From assembly GCA_038329845.1 (NCBI GenBank), contig JBBQNJ010000028.1:1-52863 (forward strand): 52,863 nucleotides of DNA, given 5' to 3'. Numbering within the stretch: position 1 is the stretch's first letter; the number at the start of each line of letters is the position of its first letter. The notes under the pieces are model-generated. The model had not been told where the DNA came from, ran no database searches, and saw only the letters and a program-made list of their open reading frames with translations. Positions 25,326-33,139 of the stretch are shown one piece after another. The DNA comes from JBBQNJ01 sp038329845. Lineage in GTDB: Bacteria > Planctomycetota > Phycisphaerae > Tepidisphaerales > Tepidisphaeraceae. The translations under genes and the position numbers were made by a program.

Positions 25326-26378
25326 ATGACGATTCAATCCGCGCATCCGGATGTCGCCGCGACGCCGATCGGGTTCTGGCAGCATCCGTTTGTTCAGAAC
25401 ATCTTGCCCCTGCTTAGTTCATTTATGCTGCACGCCGGCCTGCTGGTCGTCGCGCTGCTGACCTATCAAGCGGTTCAGGTCGTGATGAAGGCGCCAGCGC
25501 GGGAAGTGCGGATTGATCCGGTGGACCCGACGCTGTATTCGCCCAGCGGACGATTGGATGGATTCCACGGCTCGGGAATCGATCCGAAAGTCCGAACGTT
25601 CCAGAACCTCGATCCCTCGGCGGAGGAGAGTTCCCGCGGATGGAACGAGCGGCGGGGATCGGAATTGGCGAGCGTACTCGCCGGAGGATCGGAACCGGCC
25701 GAAAGCGCCCTCGAGTCGGGAATGATCGGGATCGGTCCGGGGGGCCATCTCGGTTCGGGCCCGCGCGGTCGCGGAACGGGCCACGGCGATGACATCGGCG
25801 CCGGCCAGGGTGACGGCGGGCTGATCGCGCCCTTCGGATTGCCGCAAATCGGCGGAGCCCCCGATGGCCTGGTCTTCCAGGCGACCATGGCCCGCCGGGT
25901 CGCGTATGTATGCGATGCCTCGGGAAGCATGATGAACAAGTTCGACCCGCTGCGGATGGAAATCCGCAAGGCAATCGATCAGTTGCGCCCGATCCAGTCG
26001 TTCAGCATCGTGTTTTTCCAGGAATCCAATGCCGCGTTCACCCACCAGAAGCTTCTGACGGCCAACCCGGGGAACAAGCGGCTCGCGTTCGATTTTCTTG
26101 ACCGCACCAGCGCCCACGGAGCTACCGATCCGATCGCCGGTTTGAAGCTGGCGTTTTCGCAGCACCCGCAGTTGATCTATCTGCTGACGGATGGGGATTT
26201 TCCGGACAATCAGAAGGTTCTCGAGTTTATTCGCACGACCAACCGGGACGGGGCGGTGCAGATCAACACGATCGCGTTTGTCGATCGCGGGGCGGAATAC
26301 GAGCAAGTGCTCCGGACCATTGCCGCGGAGAATCGCGGGGTATTTCGATATGTGGCTGAGGATCAGTTGGGGCATTAG
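25326..26378 (+). CDS. TonB-anchored vWA domain protein, paralog 1
   Basis: A 350-residue inner-membrane protein. The N-terminus (FWQHPFVQN, then LPLLSSFMLHAGLLVVALLTYQAV) is one TM helix with the S-x3-H pattern (Ser32, His36) that TonB uses to couple to ExbB/ExbD. A Gly-rich linker follows (about 132-181, GSGPRGRGTGHGDD). A complete vWA domain comes last: MIDAS DASGS (Asp197-Ser201), Thr267-Asp268, and LLTDGD (Asp289). The vWA should lie in the periplasm. ATG 25326 is preceded by GGAGG. It has a close paralog downstream and ExbB/D genes after that. Coupling to ExbBD is inference; target binding is unknown. Confidence 0.82.
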   Translation: MTIQSAHPDVAATPIGFWQHPFVQNILPLLSSFMLHAGLLVVALLTYQAVQVVMKAPAREVRIDPVDPTLYSPSGRLDGFHGSGIDPKVRTFQNLDPSAEESSRGWNERRGSELASVLAGGSEPAESALESGMIGIGPGGHLGSGPRGRGTGHGDDIGAGQGDGGLIAPFGLPQIGGAPDGLVFQATMARRVAYVCDASGSMMNKFDPLRMEIRKAIDQLRPIQSFSIVFFQESNAAFTHQKLLTANPGNKRLAFDFLDRTSAHGATDPIAGLKLAFSQHPQLIYLLTDGDFPDNQKVLEFIRTTNRDGAVQINTIAFVDRGAEYEQVLRTIAAENRGVFRYVAEDQLGH

Positions 26379-26445
26379 GCGGGAATAATGCCTGTCGAGT
26401 CCGACGGATTTTTGGGCGGAAGTTGAGATGTGGGAGTTGTGATTC

Positions 26446-26552
26446 GGAATCTGAGATTTAATATCTGATTTGAGATTTGAGATTTGAGATTTGAGATTTG
26501 AGATTCGAGAGCCGAGATCTGAAATCTGATTTGCGATCTGAGATTTGGCTGT
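26446..26552. repeat. Simple tandem repeat of TTTGAGA
   Basis: Between the two vWA genes, a 7-bp unit (TTTGAGA/GAGATTT) is repeated at least five times in a row (about 26470-26504), flanked by looser variants (GATCTGAAATCTGATTTGCG). All are in one orientation. It sits about 60 bp upstream of the second vWA gene. Confidence 0.85.
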
Positions 26553-26620
26553 TGTTTCCACTCAGAACCCGGGGCGACGTTAAGGGGTTCCTGAGTTTAA
26601 CTTGAATGGGAGCGTGCGAG

Positions 26621-27808
26621 ATGGCGATTGAACCTCCTCCTGCCGTGCCGAGCAATCCTGCGAACCCCGAGCCGGGCAAATCGCCCGCGGCGGTGCCGTC
26701 CGGCAAGTTACCGGCCAATGTGCCGGCACCGGGATCGACCAGCGAGCGGTCGCTGGCCCCCACCGTCGATGAACTCGGCGATGGCGCGGCCGTGACGATC
26801 AGCTTCTGGCAGCATCCGTTTGTCCAGAACGTCCTGCCGTTTCTCACCTCATTTGCCCTGCACGCCGGGGTGATCCTCATCATCGTCCTGGCCTACGAAA
26901 CCGTGGTGGTAATCAAACAGGTCGTCAAGGACCAGATCATCATCCCCGACGCGACGATCATCGAGGGCGCCGAAGTCGGCGGGATTCCCAACCCCGGCCT
27001 CGGCGGCGATCCCAATCGTGAGGCGCGCCAGGACAAAGACCCTAACGTGCCCGACACGAGCGAAGGATGGGCCGAGAAGAAAAGCGCCAGCCTCAGCACC
27101 AGCCTGATGGGCGGCGGAGCCTCGGACTCGACGTCGGACGGGCTGATCGGCGTCGGCAGCGGCGGCGGGTTCGGCAGCGGCAAGGGCGTCGGCTCGGGCA
27201 TTGGTAAAGGCGTCGGATCGGGCACCGGCGATGGCTCGGGGATGCTCGCGCCGTTCGGTGTTCCCGGGGGCGGCGGTGGCATCGGCCCGAAAAGCCCGTT
27301 CATGGGCGTCAGCGGCAACGCCCGCCTGGTGTCGTACGTCTGCGACGCCTCGGGGTCCATGATGAACAAGTTCGATGGGCTGCGGATGGAAATCCGCAAG
27401 GCCGTCGATGTTCTCAAGCCCATCCAGAGCTTCTCCATCATCTTCTTCCAGGAAGACAAAGAAGCAGCCCTGGCGCCGCAACTGGTGGTGGCCAATCCGG
27501 CCAATAAGCGCAAGGCATTTGACTTTCTCGACCGCGTGTCCGCCCATGGCGCCACCGACCCGATCCCCGGGCTTCGCCTGGCGTTTCAGCAGAAGCCGCA
27601 GTTGGTCTACCTGCTGACCGACGGGGATTTTCCGGACAATGACAAGGTGCTCGAGTTCATCCGCCAAAACAACAAGGACAAGGCCGTGAAGATCAACACC
27701 ATCGCCTTCATGGACCGCGGCGAGGCGTACGAGAAGGTGTTGCAGACCATCGCCAGTGAAAACGGAGGGACGTTCAAGTACGTCAGCGAACAGGATTTGG
27801 GGCGATGA
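26621..27808 (+). CDS. TonB-anchored vWA domain protein, paralog 2
   Basis: A 395-residue protein, same plan as the gene before it. A Pro-rich cytoplasmic head of about 60 residues precedes the anchor FWQHPFVQN / VLPFLTSFALHAGVILIIVLAYE, with Ser77 and His81 in the TonB S-x3-H pattern. A long Gly/Ser linker (about 165-215, GVGSGGGFGSGKGVGSG) and a full vWA domain follow: DASGSMMNKFDGLRMEIRK, then GATDPIPGL and LLTDGDFPDND. The vWA part is highly alike in the two paralogs; the linker and head differ. ATG 26621 with GGGAG is preferred to 26606. The GATTT repeat precedes it. Confidence 0.82.
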   Translation: MAIEPPPAVPSNPANPEPGKSPAAVPSGKLPANVPAPGSTSERSLAPTVDELGDGAAVTISFWQHPFVQNVLPFLTSFALHAGVILIIVLAYETVVVIKQVVKDQIIIPDATIIEGAEVGGIPNPGLGGDPNREARQDKDPNVPDTSEGWAEKKSASLSTSLMGGGASDSTSDGLIGVGSGGGFGSGKGVGSGIGKGVGSGTGDGSGMLAPFGVPGGGGGIGPKSPFMGVSGNARLVSYVCDASGSMMNKFDGLRMEIRKAVDVLKPIQSFSIIFFQEDKEAALAPQLVVANPANKRKAFDFLDRVSAHGATDPIPGLRLAFQQKPQLVYLLTDGDFPDNDKVLEFIRQNNKDKAVKINTIAFMDRGEAYEKVLQTIASENGGTFKYVSEQDLGR

Positions 27809-28060
27809 TGACCGCTCGATCGCTCGCCCGCCGCCGCACTAGGGCCGCTGGCGGGATAGATCGGGCACAGACAATCTAAAGAATAAGACGGACCAGGATA
27901 AAAGCCTGCAAACGCCGCGCGGTGACAGAGACGTGTGTTCCGGCCGGCGCGGTGGATTGCGGGGACTGATCTTGTTGTCCGACCCTCGTGCCAGCGTCCG
28001 CGTGTATAGCGAGATCGGCTCCAGTCGGCGGACTTTAGGCCAGGGAAGAAAGGAACGCTT

Positions 28061-28897
28061 ATGCGTCGGTATGCGACTTCCAAGCTTCGGATCCTCATGC
28101 TGATCGCCCTGCTCGGGGCGACGGTCTTCACCGTGGTCGGCCCGGCCTTCGGGCAGGAGGCCGAGACCACCGAGGTGAAAAAGCCCAAGCGCGGATTGCT
28201 GAACATCATCCCCATCGACGGGGTATCGATCACTATCAGCATTCTGAGCATCGTCGGTCTGGCGATGATCATCCAGGGTTTCATCAAGACCCGCCGGACG
28301 GTCATGATGCCCGAGGCCAGCACCAATCACATCCGCGAGCTGATCCAGGCTCGGCAGTTCAAGGAACTCATCGAGTTTACAGAATCCGACCCCAGCTTCG
28401 TCAGCAAAGCGCTGAACCCGGCGCTCAAACGCGCTCCCAGCTTCAGCAGCATGAAAGAAGCGATGGAGACGGCCCTGGGCGAGCAGACCGCCGAGCAGTT
28501 CCGCAAGATCGAGTATCTCAACATCATCGGCAACCTCGGCCCCCTGCTCGGGCTGCTGGGAACGGTGCTGGGGATGATCGAGGCCTTTAACGCCCTGATG
28601 GAAGCGGGCGGTGAAGCCAACCCGGCGGTGCTGGCCGGCGGTATTTCCGTCGCGCTGGCTCACACCTTCCTCGGTCTGATGTTGGCTGTGCCCTGCCTGG
28701 CGGCGTTCGGCGTCTTGCGAACCCTGGTGGATCGGCTGACGGTGCAGGGCGCGCTCCAGGCCGAAGAACTGCTGCTGATGATCAAGCCCGGCGAAGCCAA
28801 GCCGGCGGCCGGGGGGCGTCCGGCGGCGGTGGCGCAGCCCGGACGTCGTCCGGTGGTGGCGGCACCCCCGGTTCCGTCTCCGGCCGGCCAGGCCTGA
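28061..28897 (+). CDS. MotA/TolQ/ExbB proton channel family protein
   Basis: A 278-residue proton-channel subunit. It has a cleavable-looking N-terminal signal (VFTVVGPAFG), as in long ExbB proteins, then TM (VSITISILSIVGLAMIIQGF). The paired TMs of the pore are LGPLLGLLGTVLGMIEAFNAL and SVALAHTFLGLMLAVPCLAAF, with the conserved TVxGMI. The C-terminal tail is Pro/Ala-rich. ExbB/TolQ pentamers with ExbD dimers use the proton gradient to drive TonB- or TolA-like partners. ATG 28061 follows AAAGGA. It lies 252 bp after the second vWA gene and 30 bp before the first ExbD gene. Confidence 0.92.
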   Translation: MRRYATSKLRILMLIALLGATVFTVVGPAFGQEAETTEVKKPKRGLLNIIPIDGVSITISILSIVGLAMIIQGFIKTRRTVMMPEASTNHIRELIQARQFKELIEFTESDPSFVSKALNPALKRAPSFSSMKEAMETALGEQTAEQFRKIEYLNIIGNLGPLLGLLGTVLGMIEAFNALMEAGGEANPAVLAGGISVALAHTFLGLMLAVPCLAAFGVLRTLVDRLTVQGALQAEELLLMIKPGEAKPAAGGRPAAVAQPGRRPVVAAPPVPSPAGQA

Positions 28898-28927
28898 TCC
28901 GTCCGGCCGCATAACGAGGGAAAGGCC

Positions 28928-29440
28928 ATGAAAAAACACAAGATGCCTGACATGAAGGAAGGTGGGGTCAACGTCACGCCGCTGATCGACGTGGTGATGT
29001 GCCTGATCATCTTCTTCATGCTCGTGGCCAGGATCGGCGTGTCGCGCGGGACGGACAACAAGATTGAAATCCCTTCGAGCATCCTGGGCATGAAGATCGA
29101 GGACATGGGCAACACCCTGACTCTGAACGTCCGCCAGGGCGCGATGGACGAACCGATGGTCACGGCCCTGGTCGAGAACCAGGTGCGTGAGATCAAGCTG
29201 CGCGAGGATCGCGGCAGCGGGGTCAGCTACCCGCTGCGCTCGGTTCTGCAGTCGTTCCGCAAGATCAAGGGCGATCTGTTCAAGGTGATTATCCGCGCCC
29301 CGCGCGATTTGCCCTACCGGTTCATCGAGCCCGTGTTGATCACCTGCGCCGAAGCGGATGTCAAGAACGTCAACTTCAACACGAAAAAAGGCTCGGAAGA
29401 GCCCGCGGAAACGCCGGTGGCGATGGGAGGGCTTCAATGA
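28928..29440 (+). CDS. ExbD/TolR family protein 1
   Basis: A 170-residue inner-membrane protein. The pattern NVTPLIDVVMCLIIFFMLV holds the essential Asp (Asp21) of the ExbD/TolR TM helix. The periplasmic part (about 40-155) has the usual beta-alpha fold, with IEIP after the membrane helix. It pairs with ExbB in proton-driven energy transfer. The stop overlaps the ATG of the second ExbD gene by four bases (ATGA), so the two are translated together. Having two different ExbD subunits suggests a heteromeric stator. Confidence 0.92.
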   Translation: MKKHKMPDMKEGGVNVTPLIDVVMCLIIFFMLVARIGVSRGTDNKIEIPSSILGMKIEDMGNTLTLNVRQGAMDEPMVTALVENQVREIKLREDRGSGVSYPLRSVLQSFRKIKGDLFKVIIRAPRDLPYRFIEPVLITCAEADVKNVNFNTKKGSEEPAETPVAMGGLQ

Positions 29441-29901
29441 AAGTCCAGGCCGCGAAAAAAGTCCATTACGATTCGGGGCCGAACATGACCCCGCTGGTGG
29501 ACGTCGTGATGGTCATTCTGATCTTCCTGATGCTTGTCGGATCGTTCTCGTCGGCCGAGTGGTACTTGGTGAGCAACCTGCCGTTCAAAGCCAAGGGTGC
29601 CGGCAGCACCAATGTCCCGCCGGGATTCATTCCCGATGAGCCGTTGGAGATTCGCGTCGATCAGCCCGACCCGACGCGATGGGTCGCCAGCGCCGGGCGG
29701 ATCCAGGTCGGCGATTCGGCATCGCTGCGGGCGGCGCTGAACAAGATGCGACTGGAATTCAACGCCACCGGCACCCCGACCGACAAAGTGCAGGTGGTGT
29801 TGGCACCGGGGCGGATGGTGAAATATGAGTATCTGATCCGCGTCTACGAGGCGGCCATGGACGCGAAGTTCACCAAGATCGCGTTCGCCACGGCGCACTG
29901 A
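29437..29901 (+). CDS. ExbD/TolR family protein 2
   Basis: A 154-residue ExbD/TolR protein. NMTPLVDVVMVILIFLMLVG holds the conserved Asp (Asp22). The periplasmic domain carries DEPLEIRVDQPDPTRWVA and ends in KYEYLIRVYEAAMDAKFTKIAFAT, a typical ExbD C-terminus. It differs enough from the first ExbD (shorter, unlike linker) to be a separate subunit. Its ATG overlaps the preceding stop (ATGA). A strong terminator follows 45 bp downstream, so this gene probably closes the transcript started upstream of the vWA pair. Confidence 0.92.
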   Translation: MKVQAAKKVHYDSGPNMTPLVDVVMVILIFLMLVGSFSSAEWYLVSNLPFKAKGAGSTNVPPGFIPDEPLEIRVDQPDPTRWVASAGRIQVGDSASLRAALNKMRLEFNATGTPTDKVQVVLAPGRMVKYEYLIRVYEAAMDAKFTKIAFATAH

Positions 29902-29946
29902 CGCTTGGGCGCACTGAACGCGCGCCGATCCACCGGCGACATCGGA

Positions 29947-29981
29947 GGGCGAGCATTTCCGGCGGGAATGCTCGCCCTTTT
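29947..29981 (+). terminator. Intrinsic terminator after the second ExbD gene
   Basis: An 11-bp stem GGGCGAGCATT / AATGCTCGCCC with loop TCCGGCGGG, followed by TTTT. It lies 45 bp after the ExbD stop, and the large TPR gene therefore starts its own transcript or depends on readthrough. Confidence 0.8.
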
Positions 29982-30073
29982 ACTGTCGCAATGAATGCGG
30001 CGCGATGGGATTTCGTCGCCCCCGGGCGCGGCGGTAGACTCTCGGGTAGAACTTGAACAATGAGGATGGCGTG

Positions 30074-32983
30074 ATGCGACGAACGTGGGCAGCGTATGTT
30101 GTGGCGGCAGCGATCGGCTTGGGTTGGGCGTTGACGGCGCAAGCCCAGAACGCGGGCGGCGCGGCCAAGCCGGCACCGAGCGGCATTGGCTTGGACTCGC
30201 TGAACGACGACAAACTGATGGCCGAGCTGGCGGCGCGGGGACTCAACGATCTGCTCGAACGGGCGTTCGAGATCAACAACGTCCCGGCCGAACAGCGCGA
30301 GGGGTTCATCGCCCAGCGGTCGCTGAAGGAACTGATCGAAAAACAGGATTTGTCGCCGTCGCGTCGGGCGCGGCTGATCAAGGATGCCCTCGGCGGGCTG
30401 GTGAAAGCGCTGCCGACAATGAAGGATCCCGAGCAGCTCATGCAGCTCGCCGCGGTCTTCATCCGCTTCGGCGCCGAGCGCGATGTGAATACTCTCGAAT
30501 ACTGGGGCGATAATCCCAAGACTCAGGCCGAGTTGCGACCTGTGGCCGAGGCGATCGATCAGATTCTCGATCGTTGCGCTGTCGAGGCCGAGCGCAAGGC
30601 CACTGATATCGCCAACCGGATGACCACCAACGCTCCGCAATCATTGGTCGATCAGTGGATGAAGTTCGACAACCTGACCACCAATGCCAAGTACACCAAG
30701 GAGATGAGCGCGTATTACCGCGCCATGTCGTACGAAAGGGCCGATTCCAAGCGGCAGGAGATCGCTCAGCAGGCGATCGATTATCTTCAGCAATGGGATA
30801 ATCCCGAAAGCCAGGTGCAGCCGACGGTGCGAAATCGGCTGGGGAAGCTGAACCTGGTCAAAGGCGATTATGCCCGGTCGATCGAGCTGTTCAGTTCCGT
30901 CGCCAACCCCCCCACCGACATGCGACCTCAGCCGACCGATGCCCAGCGCTATGAAGCGCGGTATTTCGGCGCGGTGGCGGCGCTGGATAAGCGCGATTTA
31001 ACCGCGGCGACGAAGGCGCGCGATGAACTGGAGAGCTGGCAGAAGCGCACGTTCGCCGGCGCCGACAACGAAGCGGCCCTCAAGGGCGCGCAAGCCGCCC
31101 TGTCCATGCTCGACTATAGACTGGAACAGGCCAAGGCCGAGGCGACATCGGATCCCAAGACCAAGGAGGCTGCGAATAAACGGGCCGTCGCGGTGCTGTT
31201 GCAACTGGTGAAGGACCGGCCTGAACTCGAGGGGATCATCTTCGAGCAGTTGCTGGCCGTCACGCCAGCCAACCCGGACCTCAAGGGCGCCGACCCGCTG
31301 ATGCTGCGGGCGATGCTCTACAAGGGAGACCGCGAGCGTCAGTTGCCGGACGATCAGAAGCCCGATGAAAAGACGATCGACCAGGCGATCGCGGCGGCGA
31401 AGGAGTTGATCACCCGCCCGGGCGTTGCCAACGAGCTGGTGGACACCGCCGCGATCCTGATCCCCGCCATGCTCGAACGGGTCGGACGGCTCGCCGAGGC
31501 CGGGTCCGCATACCTCGATTACATCGAAAAATACTCGAAAAATCATCAGCGGGCCGAAGCGGCGCTGGAAGCGGCGAGGGTGATCATCGGCGAACTTCGG
31601 CGCTCTACGCCCAAGGATCCGGCTACCCTGACGCTCTACGAGCGGTTCCTGCCCATTGCGCTAAACAAGCCATTTTTGCGAAAGGAATTCGCCTTCGAGT
31701 ACGCCCGGCGCCTGCAAAGCAAGCAGCAGTACGCCGAGGCCGTTAAGTATTTCCGCATGGTCCCGGCGGACGATCGGCTGTCGCTCGATGCGAGATTCGG
31801 TGAGCTGGTGAGCCTCAACGCCATGCTCGCTGACTCCAAGCTCCCCAAGTCCGAGCGGCAGAAAATCGTCGCCGACATTCGCAAGTTGTTTGACGTGGTC
31901 AACCGCCAGGCCGAACAGGCCGCGACGAATGCCGGGACCGAGCAAGAGCGCAACCGGTTCCAGGCCTTGCATGTGAAGATGACGCTGATCGCCGCGGACA
32001 TCGCCCAGACCGAGGAGAAGAATCCCAAGCGCACGCTCGAGTTGCTCAATGACTTCGAGCAATCGGTGCAGGGGTTGCCCGGCGCGCGCGATCTGGTCAG
32101 CGAGGCATTGTTCCTGCGCGTCAACGCCCACACCACCCTCGGGCAGAACGCCGAGGCGACGCGGTCGCTGCTTCGCTACATCGAAGGCAAGCCCGCCAAC
32201 GAAGTGGCGGACATGATCTACGGACTGCTGAAGAAACTGGACGACGATTTCGACGAGGCGATCGCCGCCGACGATATGGATCGCGCCCGCAGCCTGGCCC
32301 GGGCGAGAGCCGATCTGACGCCCCACCTCGTCGAGTGGGCGCGCAACAGCACCGATCCCAAGGTGCGCGACAGCGCCTATCAGTACATGGTCTTCGACGC
32401 GGCCACTAAAAAACAGGCCGCCGAACTCGAGACCGACCCCGCCAAGCGCCAGGCGATGCTGAACGAGGCATTTTCGGCGTTTAAGTCGCTGGAGTCGCCA
32501 GCGAATCACAAGCTCTACATGCAGGCCAACCAGGGCAAGCCCAATTTCGATCCCCGCGTAGCCGATCCGGCCGTGCGCCAGGGGATCGGGCTGGTCGGCT
32601 TCGCTTTGGGTGATTACAAAACCTCGCAGGAATATCTCGGGCGTCTGCTCAATGAAAAGCGGCTGGGAACGCCCAAGAGCCTTATCGAGCGGGATGGCGA
32701 ATGGGTCGAGGTGGACAACGACCAGTACTGGGAAGCGCAGTACAAGCTGATGAAGAGCAATGCCGAGTTGTACAAGGCCGATCCGCAAAATGCTCAGAAT
32801 CAGGAGGCCATGGACGCGACCAAGCGCGGGCTTAAGCGGCTGCTGATCCAGTGGGGACCGAAGCAGATTGGCGGGGCCAAGTGGAACGAGAAGTTCGCAT
32901 CGCTACAGCGGGAAATCATCCCGACGTTTGATCCGAACAATATCATCCCGGACCCTGAGGCCGCCACCGCGCCGGCGAAGTGA
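30074..32983 (+). CDS. Large exported TPR-like helical repeat protein
   Basis: A 969-residue protein. A signal peptide (VVAAAIGLGWALTAQAQ) makes it periplasmic or surface-bound. The rest is a long alpha-helical repeat solenoid without enzyme motifs. TPR-like units are visible, for example LGKLNLVKGDYARSIELFSS, RLQSKQQYAEAVKYFRMVPADDR and GLVGFALGDYKTSQEYLGRL. Such solenoids hold other proteins together. The gene follows the ExbBD operon and may serve as a scaffold or partner for the vWA proteins (inference). ATG 30074 is chosen over TTG 30053 since GAGGATG lies just upstream and the signal peptide begins here. Confidence 0.8.
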   Translation: MRRTWAAYVVAAAIGLGWALTAQAQNAGGAAKPAPSGIGLDSLNDDKLMAELAARGLNDLLERAFEINNVPAEQREGFIAQRSLKELIEKQDLSPSRRARLIKDALGGLVKALPTMKDPEQLMQLAAVFIRFGAERDVNTLEYWGDNPKTQAELRPVAEAIDQILDRCAVEAERKATDIANRMTTNAPQSLVDQWMKFDNLTTNAKYTKEMSAYYRAMSYERADSKRQEIAQQAIDYLQQWDNPESQVQPTVRNRLGKLNLVKGDYARSIELFSSVANPPTDMRPQPTDAQRYEARYFGAVAALDKRDLTAATKARDELESWQKRTFAGADNEAALKGAQAALSMLDYRLEQAKAEATSDPKTKEAANKRAVAVLLQLVKDRPELEGIIFEQLLAVTPANPDLKGADPLMLRAMLYKGDRERQLPDDQKPDEKTIDQAIAAAKELITRPGVANELVDTAAILIPAMLERVGRLAEAGSAYLDYIEKYSKNHQRAEAALEAARVIIGELRRSTPKDPATLTLYERFLPIALNKPFLRKEFAFEYARRLQSKQQYAEAVKYFRMVPADDRLSLDARFGELVSLNAMLADSKLPKSERQKIVADIRKLFDVVNRQAEQAATNAGTEQERNRFQALHVKMTLIAADIAQTEEKNPKRTLELLNDFEQSVQGLPGARDLVSEALFLRVNAHTTLGQNAEATRSLLRYIEGKPANEVADMIYGLLKKLDDDFDEAIAADDMDRARSLARARADLTPHLVEWARNSTDPKVRDSAYQYMVFDAATKKQAAELETDPAKRQAMLNEAFSAFKSLESPANHKLYMQANQGKPNFDPRVADPAVRQGIGLVGFALGDYKTSQEYLGRLLNEKRLGTPKSLIERDGEWVEVDNDQYWEAQYKLMKSNAELYKADPQNAQNQEAMDATKRGLKRLLIQWGPKQIGGAKWNEKFASLQREIIPTFDPNNIIPDPEAATAPAK

Positions 32984-33001
32984 CCGGGCGGAGGCGTTTT
33001 G

Positions 33002-33031
33002 TTGACAGCTTTAGCCCGTCGCCCTTACATT
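33002..33031 (+). promoter_or_regulatory. Sigma70-like promoter before the 481-residue TPR gene
   Basis: TTGACA (33002-33007), 18-bp spacer, TACATT (33026-33031). The perfect -35 box lies in the short gap after the large TPR gene and gives the next gene its own start of transcription. Confidence 0.5.
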
Positions 33032-33139
33032 CCAAGACGCTGACATTTCCGTAGAATGGAGCGGGCGCGCCGCGAAGAGGGAGCGAGGCGCTGATGGGTA
33101 ATGCAATGGGGCCGGGGGGGATGGGTTCTCGCGCCGTCG

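Noticed and set aside
27839..29437. Minus-strand ORF of 532 codons
   Set aside because: It is antisense to ExbB and ExbD1, both certain.
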